Source of the DNA: Alphaproteobacteria bacterium
GTDB taxonomy: Bacteria; Pseudomonadota; Alphaproteobacteria; Puniceispirillales; Puniceispirillaceae
Length of the DNA stretch: 57,210 bases
NCBI GenBank assembly: GCA_009920665.1
Contig: RFZL01000011.1
Coordinates: 1 to 57,210, forward strand
Reading direction: 5' to 3'
Made by a program: the position numbers and the translations under genes. This document shows positions 7,701-15,551 of this stretch, one piece after another. Numbering within the stretch: the stretch's first letter is position 1; each line of letters opens with the position of its first letter. Under the pieces are notes generated by a model, which did not search any database, was not told the DNA's origin, and was given only the letters and a program-made list of their open reading frames with translations.

Positions 7701-8657
7701 CTAGCGCTGGCGATAGGCGTTGGATGTGTGGCGTCGGTTCAACATGGCCTCGCGCCAGAAGACAATCAGGCCACTTGCCAGGATCAAGCCGATTCCTGTC
7801 CAGGCGACCATGTCCGGCCAGCTGCCAAAGATCGTGACACCCCAGATGATCGACATAACCAGGGCGACATACTCAAAGGGCGCGATCACCGCCGCCTCAC
7901 TGACACGGTAGGCCTGGCTGACACAGAAACCGCCGACGGCGCTGCTGAGGCCGATCAACAGCAAAAGCGGGATGTCCTCACGCGGCGGCAGCACCCAGGC
8001 GCGCAGCAGAAAGTCCAGCGCCCCGCCATCACCGGGCGCGTGGCTGCCGTCACCAAACAGCAACCCCATGCCGAGACAGACGACAAGGAACACGCACTGG
8101 ATATAGACGGACAGGGTGCTGGCCCGCTCGGTACCACCCATATGCCGCGCCAGCATGTGGATGCCGGCATAGCACACCGCCGCCATCAAGGGCAGGATGG
8201 CCAGCGGTTGGAACCCGGCCGAGGTTGGGCGCAGCATGATGATGGCGCCGACAAGACCGATCGCGGTGGCCGACCATCGGAATTTGCCGACTGTCTCACC
8301 AAGAAAGATGACCGAGAACATGGTGATGACCACAGGCGCGACGAAGAACAGCGCTGTGGCCTCGGAGAGCGGCATCACCGCCAGCCCGAGGAAAAAGAAG
8401 GAATTGGCAAAAACGACAAGGAGACCACGAAGCAGATGCAGCCCCAGCCTTGATGTCTTCAATTGACGAAAGCCGCCATCAAGCGGGACCAGCACCGCCA
8501 GACTGAAAATCAGCGAGATGACGGCCCGAAAGAACACAATCTCGTGCAGCGGATAGTCGGTGCTGATGAATTTGATGCTGACATCATTGACCGAAAAGGC
8601 GAAGGCGGCGGTGATGGCGCAAATGATCCCGAGCCTGACCTGTGAGGAAGCTGTCAT
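7701..8657 (-). CDS. DMT-superfamily (EamA) transporter
   Basis: A 318-residue integral membrane protein with about ten helices in two EamA repeats. The first repeat begins GIICAITAAFAFSVNDVSIKF, and the second contains the FEYVALVMSIIWG motif near the C-terminus. Family members export metabolites or amino acids; the substrate here is unknown. The start at 8657 (MTASSQVR) removes an implausible 26-residue hydrophilic extension. It is divergent from the GST gene with a shared ~170-bp region. Confidence 0.85.
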   Translation of the reverse strand: MTASSQVRLGIICAITAAFAFSVNDVSIKFISTDYPLHEIVFFRAVISLIFSLAVLVPLDGGFRQLKTSRLGLHLLRGLLVVFANSFFFLGLAVMPLSEATALFFVAPVVITMFSVIFLGETVGKFRWSATAIGLVGAIIMLRPTSAGFQPLAILPLMAAVCYAGIHMLARHMGGTERASTLSVYIQCVFLVVCLGMGLLFGDGSHAPGDGGALDFLLRAWVLPPREDIPLLLLIGLSSAVGGFCVSQAYRVSEAAVIAPFEYVALVMSIIWGVTIFGSWPDMVAWTGIGLILASGLIVFWREAMLNRRHTSNAYRQR

Positions 8658-8825
8658 CCCTGCGCTCCCATGATGATTGACAGATTGCCAGCAATGAGAA
8701 ACTGCGCCCATTCGGCCGCCCATGCAAGTCTGCATCCGGCACCCGGAAAGTCGGCTTGGTGGTTGAGCCCGGAAGGCATCACGGCTATCGTCATGATCCG
8801 CACAGATTCACGCAAGGACCGTGTC

Positions 8826-9446
8826 ATGATTCTCTATTCCGCCGCGGCCTCGCCCTTTGGCCGCATGGTCAAGCTGACCGCCCAGTGCCTTGGCCAGATC
8901 GATGGCATTGAGGTGCGTGCCACCAACACCGGCGACCCGGATGACGGGATCCGCGAGGTCAATCCGCTTGGCAAGATTCCGGCGCTTGTCATTGCCGGGC
9001 AGGATGAAGGCGATGCCCAGACATTCTATGACAGCCGGGTGATTGTCGAATATCTTGACTCGCTGGCTGGTGGTGGGAAGGTCATCCCGGCCAGCGGGCC
9101 GGCACGCTTCGAGGTGCTGACGCGGATGGCGCGGATGGTCGGCGTTCTCGATGCCGCCATTCTGGTGGTCTATGAGGGGCGGTTCCGGCCAGCCGACATG
9201 CGGGTCGAGAGCTTTGTCGAGTATCAGCGCGACAAGATTATCCGCGTATTGGAGAGGGTCGGCAACCCGGCCTATGGCAATGGTGCGATGCCCGATGCTG
9301 GCGAGATCACCCTTGCCTGCGCGCTGGACTATCTCGATTTCCGGCAGCAGGTGAACTGGCGCGACCACGCCCCGCAGCTTCAGGGCTGGCTGGCCGGTTT
9401 TGCGGACTCGGTGCCCGGTTATGAGGCGACGCTGCCACGGGACTAG
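8826..9446 (+). CDS. Glutathione S-transferase family protein
   Basis: A 206-residue protein with the thioredoxin-like N-terminal domain (MILYSAAASPFGRMVKL, NPLGKIPAL with the cis-Pro loop, and the DSRVIVEYLD glutathione-binding Ser/Asp) and an all-helical C-terminal domain ending GWLAGFADSVPGY. Such proteins conjugate or reduce substrates with glutathione in the cytoplasm. The start at 8826 matches the usual N-terminus; an upstream ATG at 8793 is also in frame. Confidence 0.85.
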   Translation: MILYSAAASPFGRMVKLTAQCLGQIDGIEVRATNTGDPDDGIREVNPLGKIPALVIAGQDEGDAQTFYDSRVIVEYLDSLAGGGKVIPASGPARFEVLTRMARMVGVLDAAILVVYEGRFRPADMRVESFVEYQRDKIIRVLERVGNPAYGNGAMPDAGEITLACALDYLDFRQQVNWRDHAPQLQGWLAGFADSVPGYEATLPRD

Positions 9447-9449
9447 GCG

Positions 9450-10361
9450 TCACGTGCCGACATCCAGAGGCTCTTCATCGGCGCTATCGGACGCCTGCCG
9501 TTGATTGAGGATGGCAATGGCACCGAGAATGACAAGGCAGCCGAACATCTGGATCGATGACAGCCTTTCACCCAGAATCAGCCAGGCCATCATAATGCTG
9601 AAAACAGGAACAAGATACAGCATCATCCCGGCGATATGGACCGGAATCATCTTCATCGAGACAAGATAGAGGTGGAACGCAAGATAATATTGCAGCATTC
9701 CGGCTATGGCCGCCATGAGGATGATCCCGGGCGTCAACAGCGCGAATTCGACCGTTGGAAGCAACAGCGGAACTGATAGCAGGCAACAGAACAGAAGCTG
9801 ACCTGTCAGCAACGTTACGGGTACGATTTTATGCACCAGCCGCGAGGAAATAACTACGTATAATGCGGCAAAGAACACGCCTGCGAAAACAGCCATGTAG
9901 CCGCTCATTGAGGGTGATTTCACGCCCCGCAGATCGGGGGCCATGACCATGATGACGCCCAGAAAGGCGATCAGGATCAATGTTATGACAGAGCCGGGCT
10001 TTCTGATGACCGTGCCAAGCAGCAACAGCGACAGCATCAATATCATGATTGATTCAGTCGCAAAGATCACCGACACGATGCTGGCGGAAACAAGTGACAG
10101 GCCATAAAGCGACAATGTGTAGGCAAGGAACGGCTCGAACAGGCCGGTGCTGTAGGCCAGAAGATGCGCGCGTGACCATCCCAGACGTTCGCTGCGGCAC
10201 ATCATGACGGTTCCGGCTACCGTGGTCGCCGCGACAAGCTGCACGACGAACACCGTGTTTGAAGGGGTCGTTTCAAGCGTGATTTTGCTCAGAATGATGG
10301 CGACGGCCCACATGAACGCTGCAAGCATCGCCAATGCCAGTCCAGCCCATAAGCGAGTCAT
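9450..10361 (-). CDS. EamA (DMT) transporter, partner of an unknown enzyme-like gene
   Basis: A 303-residue, ten-helix EamA-family transporter (MTRLWAGLALAMLAAFMWAV at the start; MMLYLVPVFSIMMAWLILGE near the end). Its ATG overlaps the stop of the upstream gene (ATGA), so the two are translationally coupled. Base composition is visibly less GC-rich than most of the window, pointing to acquisition together with the upstream gene. The coupling suggests it exports whatever the upstream protein makes or modifies (inference). Confidence 0.85.
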   Translation of the reverse strand: MTRLWAGLALAMLAAFMWAVAIILSKITLETTPSNTVFVVQLVAATTVAGTVMMCRSERLGWSRAHLLAYSTGLFEPFLAYTLSLYGLSLVSASIVSVIFATESIMILMLSLLLLGTVIRKPGSVITLILIAFLGVIMVMAPDLRGVKSPSMSGYMAVFAGVFFAALYVVISSRLVHKIVPVTLLTGQLLFCCLLSVPLLLPTVEFALLTPGIILMAAIAGMLQYYLAFHLYLVSMKMIPVHIAGMMLYLVPVFSIMMAWLILGERLSSIQMFGCLVILGAIAILNQRQASDSADEEPLDVGT

Positions 10362-11401
10362 GTAATTGGTCCAGTTTTTGGTAGGCGTGGAGGGAAGGGA
10401 TTAAAGTAGATAGCTTCTGGCTCTACTGGAATTCCAATAAATTCACCAAAGTAAGGATGCCCTGGTGAAAATTCCTCGAGAGTTACGTAAAAAAGAACGT
10501 TCCAATTAAATATGCATGGGTCGTCATCCACTACGGAATTTATCCACCTAGCGTCGTGTGTCGCTACGGACGGTATCAAAACATCAGTGTGATAGAAGCC
10601 AGAGTAATATGCGCTCTGTGATTTATCACAAAGACGTCCTTCGCGATCCACAGTCTGCCGAGAATGCCATGTTGTCGATATCTCCTGAGGGTGAGAAATT
10701 CCGCCTACGCCTACTGACTTCAAGGTCAGGTTTTTGATTTGGCTCAATCCAATGTCTAAGTCATCAAATTTGCCCTTATCAAGTCCTAGAGCAAGGTAAT
10801 GCCCTGGAGCATTTACAGAAATTAGCAGGCCGCCAGGGACCCTCCTGTCATGATTCCTTTTAAGGTGCGCGGTTGAATAAAAAATGTTGATGCCAGCCTT
10901 AAATATTTCAAAGCCAGTCTCGCGCTTGAGCGGAACTGCTTCGGTATAAATCCGATCATTCAAAACAGGTCTACATTCGGGAAACTGTAACTCACATAAT
11001 TTGGCCTGCAGTATCGCAAATTTTTTGGATGGAGCAGCAAACGCAAGCGCACGACTTACAAAGAAAATGAGGTGTGCACTGCGCAATCCGTTTGCTGCTG
11101 ACTCTTTGAAGCAAATGCGCTCACTTTGTAGATAATCAAATAATTCAAACGCGTTTCCATGTAGTTGTCTTTCTGTAACTATCGTTAGGTGAAAATCCAA
11201 CATGGCGCGTTTTGCGCCCGCTAATTTCCCGAATACGCATGGTTGCTTCTTAGATACCCATTTCCGGAGCTCACGTTCAATTTTGTCCTTGTCGTCAGTG
11301 TCGAAAATGCTGCGGTGTACATCACCAATATCGGATCCGAAATCGAACTCTTCTTTCACTTTTGGCAGGTTATATAGGTCAAATTGTAAGTCATATGTCA
11401 T
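10358..11401 (-). CDS. Unknown protein, possibly YqcI/YcgG-like, in AT-rich cassette
   Basis: A 347-residue soluble protein, clearly expressed-looking (GAGG 8 bases before the ATG), in DNA that is much more AT-rich than its surroundings. Segments recall the YqcI/YcgG family, which includes the heme-dependent N-hydroxylase GntA of guanitoxin synthesis. These are the KKQPCVFGKLAGAKRA region (Cys-Phe-Gly), then a Phe/Gly-rich stretch ending STAHLKRNHDRRVPGG and VNAPGHYLAL. The match is weak and from memory. It is the first gene of a coupled pair with an EamA exporter, so an enzyme with an exported product is a reasonable guess and no more. Confidence 0.75.
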   Translation of the reverse strand: MTYDLQFDLYNLPKVKEEFDFGSDIGDVHRSIFDTDDKDKIERELRKWVSKKQPCVFGKLAGAKRAMLDFHLTIVTERQLHGNAFELFDYLQSERICFKESAANGLRSAHLIFFVSRALAFAAPSKKFAILQAKLCELQFPECRPVLNDRIYTEAVPLKRETGFEIFKAGINIFYSTAHLKRNHDRRVPGGLLISVNAPGHYLALGLDKGKFDDLDIGLSQIKNLTLKSVGVGGISHPQEISTTWHSRQTVDREGRLCDKSQSAYYSGFYHTDVLIPSVATHDARWINSVVDDDPCIFNWNVLFYVTLEEFSPGHPYFGEFIGIPVEPEAIYFNPFPPRLPKTGPIT

Positions 11402-11611
11402 GTGTCGTACCTCGCCTGTTTAACAGGAGACGAAGCCAGAACGACAACGGCATTAAAGACGGAAAGGGAAATCTTGAAGAGACGCCGTAACGCAAAACGA
11501 AATCGTGGCCTCACCCGAACTCCAATCTTGCAGGAGTTCGAAACTGTAAGATTACAGAAATTCAGTTCCTTGAAAAGATATACAAAAGTAGCATTCGTAA
11601 TCAGGTGACGC
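11402..11611. other. AT-rich leader region of the acquired cassette, with a hairpin
   Basis: This 210-bp stretch shares the AT-rich composition of the adjacent gene and presumably holds its promoter. It contains an 8-bp inverted repeat CGAACTCC (11516-11523) / GGAGTTCG (11533-11540) with a 9-base loop. No T-tract follows on either strand. A short plus-strand frame here is Arg/Lys-rich and unconvincing. The right edge of low GC stops close to 11608, next to the AEC remnant. Confidence 0.5.
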
Positions 11612-12052
11612 CTACGACACCTGCATGATGATGTAGAGCACGACCGGTACGGTGATGCTGGCCAGAATGGTGGTCATCAGAATGGCCGAGGCGCTGCGCC
11701 CGCTATAGCCACCATAATGGTCCGACAGCACGAACACATTCGCCGCCACCGGCAGGCAGGCCGACAGCAGCGCCGCCTTGATCCAGAGTGGATCGACACC
11801 GGGAATCAGCAGGAACAATGCCGCCACCAGCACCGGATGGATGATCAGCCGCGCCACGCTGATGGTGGCCAGCTCGCCAAGCGCGCTGCCTCCCGCACCG
11901 ATCTTGACGAACACCATTGTCGGCTTCGCGATGAAGAAGGCGTATTTCGCCATCATCCTGGCGTCGCGCTGGTCGAAGAAGCCCACCGCACGACAGAACA
12001 TCCCGAGGAAGATCAGGGCGAAAAAGGGAATGGTCAGGTTGAGGACGACGGA
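11612..12052 (-). pseudogene. Auxin efflux carrier (AEC) family transporter, internally deleted remnant
   Basis: The frame encodes an AEC N-terminus (VVLNLTIPFFALIFLGMFCR, with no ATG, GTG or TTG before it in frame). After FIAKPTMVFVKI it jumps into the family's C-terminal half (RLIIHPVLVAALFLL, ALLSACLPVAANVFVLSDHYGGYSGRSASAILMTT). Intact AEC proteins have about 300 residues and ten helices; here only about 145 remain, so the middle is missing and the start codon is lost. An ATG at 12001 exists inside helix 1 but would not make a functional carrier. It abuts the AT-rich cassette, and the decay may be linked to that insertion. Confidence 0.7.
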
Positions 12053-12115
12053 CGGCGGGTTTGACGGTACGGTTGGTGCGGCGCCTCTGGTCGGGCGCGC
12101 GTCATGCTGTCCGGA

Positions 12116-13519
12116 TTATAGAAAATATTTGGCGGCGACCAGCGCGTAGGTCACCCCGCACAGGATCAGGGCCAGCATCACCGCCGCGCTGCCATAATCC
12201 TTGGCGCGCTTCGACAGGCCGTGCTTCGAGTAGGAAATGCGGTCCACGGCGGCCTCGACGCTGGAATTCAGCAATTCGACGATCAATACCAGAAACAGCG
12301 TTCCCAGCATCATCCCGGTTTCCATGGCCGTGGCCGGCATCCAGAATGCCAGCGGTCCCAGGATCGCGGCAAGGATCAATTCCTGCCGGAAGGCGCTTTC
12401 CTCGCGGATCGCGAAGACAAGGCCGGCCCAGCTGTTGCGGGCGGCTGAAATGGCACGGGTGACACCGTGATTGTCCTTATAGGGGTTGTCGGCGATATGG
12501 TAGTCATCCTGCGGGTCGCGCGAACATACAAGATGACCGGCAAAGATCTCGGTGGCGGCATCCCAGGAGAATGTCTCGGCATGTGCGCGGGCATCGGCGC
12601 GGTTGAGTTTCAGCGCGGCATGGCAGGCCTTGCCAAGGTCCTCGTCAAGCATGCCCGCCTGCGATGAGCCGACAACATCAATCGGGCCGGTGACCGGATA
12701 GGCCGCCACCGGAAGCCCGCAGGCCATCGCCTCGAGAAGCACAAGGCCGAACGTGTCAGTCCGGCTGGGAAAAACGAACACATCTGCCTGATTGTATATC
12801 TCCGGCAGCTCGGTCATGTCCTTCGGTCCAAAGAAACGGGCCTCTGGATAACGCTGTTTCAGACTGTCGAGGGCTGGCCCACCGCCGACAATCCATTTCT
12901 CGCCGGGAAGATCGAGATCGAGAAAGGCGGTGAGGTTCTTTTCTACCGCAACCCGCCCAACATTGATGAAGACAGGATTTTCCGGATCCGGCTTCTTGCG
13001 GGCGTCCGGGTCAGGCTTGAACAGGTCGAGATCGACACCGCGCGGCCAGATCACCGGTTTGCCGACGCGCCAGGTCTGCAGATCCTTCAGAACCGCGTTT
13101 GTCGGCGCCATCACCACATGGCCCGGCTTGTGGAACCAGCGCATGAAGGCATAGATCCAGCTGATCGGCAGGCGAATGCGCGATTGTACATATTCGGGAA
13201 AGCGCGTGTGATAGGCAGTGGTGAAGGCAAGCTGGTTGCGCCTGGCATAGGCACGTGCGGCAAGGCCAAGCGGACCCTCGGTGGCGATATGGAGATGGTC
13301 AGGCCCAAAGCCGCGAAGCCGCGCCGATACAAGCCTGCCAGGCAATACCGACAGCCTGATTTCCGGATAGGTGGGGCAGGGCAACGTGCGGAAATGCTCT
13401 GGCGTGACCATCAACACCTCATGGCCAAGCGCCTCCAGCCCCTCGCGTGTTTTTGTCAGCGTGCGCACCACACCATTGATCTGCGGGTACCAGGCGTCGG
13501 TGACGATGGCGATTCTCAC
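12116..13519 (-). CDS. Glycosyltransferase (Agt/GT4 type) fused to diacylglycerol kinase DgkA
   Basis: A 467-residue fusion. Residues 1 to about 330 are a GT4-type glycosyltransferase (MRIAIVTDAWYPQINGVVRT; acceptor domain; EX7E region FPSRTDTFGLVLLEAMACG) like the Agt enzymes that glycosylate diacylglycerol. After a polar linker, residues 345-467 are a complete DgkA with three helices and the active-site signature LIVELLNSSVEAAVDR and LSKRAKDYGSAAV (Glu, Asn, Glu, Lys and Asp all present). No start codon lies at the junction, so this is one polypeptide. GTG at 13519 overlaps the plcP stop (GTGA). The product would both glycosylate and phosphorylate diacylglycerol. Confidence 0.88.
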   Translation of the reverse strand: MRIAIVTDAWYPQINGVVRTLTKTREGLEALGHEVLMVTPEHFRTLPCPTYPEIRLSVLPGRLVSARLRGFGPDHLHIATEGPLGLAARAYARRNQLAFTTAYHTRFPEYVQSRIRLPISWIYAFMRWFHKPGHVVMAPTNAVLKDLQTWRVGKPVIWPRGVDLDLFKPDPDARKKPDPENPVFINVGRVAVEKNLTAFLDLDLPGEKWIVGGGPALDSLKQRYPEARFFGPKDMTELPEIYNQADVFVFPSRTDTFGLVLLEAMACGLPVAAYPVTGPIDVVGSSQAGMLDEDLGKACHAALKLNRADARAHAETFSWDAATEIFAGHLVCSRDPQDDYHIADNPYKDNHGVTRAISAARNSWAGLVFAIREESAFRQELILAAILGPLAFWMPATAMETGMMLGTLFLVLIVELLNSSVEAAVDRISYSKHGLSKRAKDYGSAAVMLALILCGVTYALVAAKYFL

Positions 13520-14349
13520 GTGCTGGCACCGATCCGGGCGGTTGCCTCGTCAGGTGTCGCGAACTGTTCGGGAACCTGCCAGGTGATGGTGGCCTCGGCG
13601 TGCTGCCAGTCCAGCAGTTCAAGACGGCCGTCATGATGTTCGACAAGTGCCGACAGCGATTCGACCCAGTCACCATCATTGGCGTAAAGGATACCGTCTA
13701 TCTCGCGCATTTCGGGCTTGTGGATGTGGCCGCAGACAACACCGTCACAGCCGCGGCGGCGTGTTTCCTTCAGCATGGCTGTTTCGAAGGCGGAAATGAA
13801 GGACACCGCCGATTTCACCCGATGTTTCAGATATTGTGACAGTGACCAATAGGGCATGTTCAGCAAGTTTCTGATCTTGTTCAGGAGCCGGTTGAGGACA
13901 AGCAGCAGCGTGTAGGCCCGGTCCCCGAGATAGGCAAGCCAGCGCGCGTGCTGGATCACATTGTCGAACAGATCGCCATGAACGACCCATAATTTCCTGC
14001 CGTCGGCAGTGTTGTGAATGTCGTCCTGCTTGATGGCGATGTCACCGAAATTGAATCCGAGATAGTGCCGCGCAGCCTCGTCATGATTGCCCGGAATATA
14101 GATGACGCGGGTGCCGTGGCGCGCCTTGCGAAGCAGCTTCTGGATCACGTCATTATGTTCCTGTGGCCAGTAGAACCGCTTTTTAAGCTGCCAGCCATCG
14201 ACGATGTCGCCGACCAGATAAAGCGTCTCGCTGCGTGTGTATTTCAGGAAATGCAACAGCGCCTTTGCCTGCGCGCCGGGCGTGCCGAGATGCGTGTCAG
14301 AAATCCATATGGTTCGGTAGTCCTGAATGCCTTTCCGTTCGTCCAGCAT
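13516..14349 (-). CDS. plcP: PlcP-type phospholipase C (metallophosphoesterase) for lipid remodelling
   Basis: A 277-residue calcineurin-like metallophosphoesterase of the UDP-2,3-diacylglucosamine hydrolase-like subgroup. Metal ligands are D18-x-H20 (ISDTHLG), GDIVDGW (47-53), GNHD (87-90), HGD (124-126) and GHIH (207-210). The long inserts (KRFYWPQEHNDVIQKLLRKA and WLAYLGDRAYTLLLVLNR) match PlcP of Sinorhizobium and marine bacteria, which cleaves phospholipids to diacylglycerol during phosphate starvation. LpxH is the alternative reading, but the partner glycosyltransferase and upstream Pho-box-like site favour PlcP. The start at 14349 drops a 20-residue non-conserved extension. Confidence 0.85.
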   Translation of the reverse strand: MLDERKGIQDYRTIWISDTHLGTPGAQAKALLHFLKYTRSETLYLVGDIVDGWQLKKRFYWPQEHNDVIQKLLRKARHGTRVIYIPGNHDEAARHYLGFNFGDIAIKQDDIHNTADGRKLWVVHGDLFDNVIQHARWLAYLGDRAYTLLLVLNRLLNKIRNLLNMPYWSLSQYLKHRVKSAVSFISAFETAMLKETRRRGCDGVVCGHIHKPEMREIDGILYANDGDWVESLSALVEHHDGRLELLDWQHAEATITWQVPEQFATPDEATARIGAST

Positions 14350-14418
14350 TTTGTCACCCCATGCGACGCCAATCCGGCGCAGCCTAGGGCGGCAATGTGA
14401 CATCAACATTGCTACGGG

Positions 14419-14436
14419 ATTTCAGTTTTATGACAG
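14419..14436 (-). promoter_or_regulatory. Pho-box-like PhoB site upstream of plcP
   Basis: Read on the minus strand the site is CTGTCAT-AAAA-CTGAAAT. This matches the PhoB box CTGTCAT-N4-CTGTCAT at 7/7 and 5/7 positions with the correct 4-base spacer. It lies about 70 bases before the plcP start. A further GTCACAT-like element lies two 11-bp steps downstream. It supports induction under phosphate limitation. Confidence 0.65.
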
Positions 14437-14466
14437 ATATCCCGCGCCGTGCAGATGGCGGCATGC

Positions 14467-15450
14467 TCACGCGCCTGCGGATATCTCCAGCATTGATGCC
14501 ATCGCCCGCTGTCCTGCCATGAAGGCATCCTCGACCCGGGCGCCGACAATCCAGTCACCGGCGATGGCGATCATCCCTTCGGCTGTCTGGCGGGGCGCGT
14601 CGGCATCCGCCACCTGAACGACTCTGGCGTAACGCCATCTGTGCGCTGCGGCATAGGTCGGTCTCGGCAGTACGATGCCAGTCAAACTCTGCCAGGCCGT
14701 GAGCAGCGCCGCGGCGATCGGGTCGGCATCACGCTCGAGTTCTGCCTTACTCCAGTCCGGGGCGGCCTGAACAACCAGCGCCGCCGCGCCCACGACAGCA
14801 CCCGGCCGGCCGGATTCCCAGCAGCCCCACCCGACCGGCCCGCTATCGGCGCTGATCGGGCCGGTGATGTCCGGCATGTCCCGATCCGCAAAGCCGTACA
14901 TGCCGGTCCAGCAGGGGGCATAGGCGGCGCTTCGCGCGGTGGCCGCCAGTTCCGGGGCGACCGGTTCCAGCAGGCGCGCCGCCTGCGGTGCCGGGGCCGT
15001 CACCAGGGCCTGCCGTCCCCGCGCCACCGGCCCGGTCGCATCATGAAGCGTGATCACCCCGTCATCGCGGGTGATGGCGGTGATTTCGACCTGTTGCCGG
15101 ATGGTCAGCCCCTCGCCAAGAAAGGCCGGGAGATCGCGCATCGTTGGCGCACCGCAAAAGGCTTCGCGGCCGGCGACCCGCCATGGCCTGAGTGCGCCGG
15201 CGTCCTGTGCGGCCTCGCAGGCGGAGACGAAATCCGGCTGTCGCGCGGTCAGGAACTGCGCGCCATGGTTGAAGGTGAATTCGTTGGCACGGCGAGTTGA
15301 TACGCGCCCGCCGATGCGCCGCCCCTTGTCAAGGATGCAGACCGAGCGGCCGGCCGCCTGCGCACAGCGCGCCGCCGCCAGCCCTGCCATGCCGCTGCCG
15401 ATGATGACAATGTCGACAATTTGGGGGTCGAAAGTTTCGCGTGAGGACAT
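14467..15450 (-). CDS. FAD-dependent amine-oxidase-like oxidoreductase (renalase-like)
   Basis: A 327-residue flavoprotein. The dinucleotide-binding motif is VIIGSGMAGLAAARCAQAAG, followed by the second FAD motif KGRRIGGRVSTRR and NHGAQFLTAR, as in renalase-like NAD(P)/FAD oxidoreductases. A C-terminal FAD-contact segment reads IAIAGDWIVGARVEDAFMAG. The physiological substrate is unknown. The starts at 15450 and 15456 are equivalent; longer N-termini are hydrophilic and not conserved. It is divergent from pgi. Confidence 0.82.
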   Translation of the reverse strand: MSSRETFDPQIVDIVIIGSGMAGLAAARCAQAAGRSVCILDKGRRIGGRVSTRRANEFTFNHGAQFLTARQPDFVSACEAAQDAGALRPWRVAGREAFCGAPTMRDLPAFLGEGLTIRQQVEITAITRDDGVITLHDATGPVARGRQALVTAPAPQAARLLEPVAPELAATARSAAYAPCWTGMYGFADRDMPDITGPISADSGPVGWGCWESGRPGAVVGAAALVVQAAPDWSKAELERDADPIAAALLTAWQSLTGIVLPRPTYAAAHRWRYARVVQVADADAPRQTAEGMIAIAGDWIVGARVEDAFMAGQRAMASMLEISAGA

Positions 15451-15551
15451 GATCATATTCCGTGAATTGCCGCCGGACATCCTTGCCCCGCTGGCGCGTT
15501 GCCACGGATATGGGTATGGTGACGCCGATTCACCAGCCGGGATGAGGGGAC

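Noticed and set aside
7728-8453. Long open frame antisense to the EamA transporter
   Set aside because: Its composition (Asp, His, Gln and Arg rich) is the mirror of a GC-rich membrane protein gene; no domain and no ribosome-binding site.
11516-11545. GGAGTTCGAAACT resembling a tRNA T-arm (possible attachment site)
   Set aside because: The stem does not pair as a 5-bp T-stem with a 7-base loop and no acceptor or anticodon arm is present; the 8-bp inverted repeat explains it better.
11402-11608. Plus-strand frame of 68 codons in the AT-rich leader
   Set aside because: It starts with GTG without a ribosome-binding site, is rich in Arg/Lys/Thr without a domain pattern, and overlaps the promoter region of the opposite gene.
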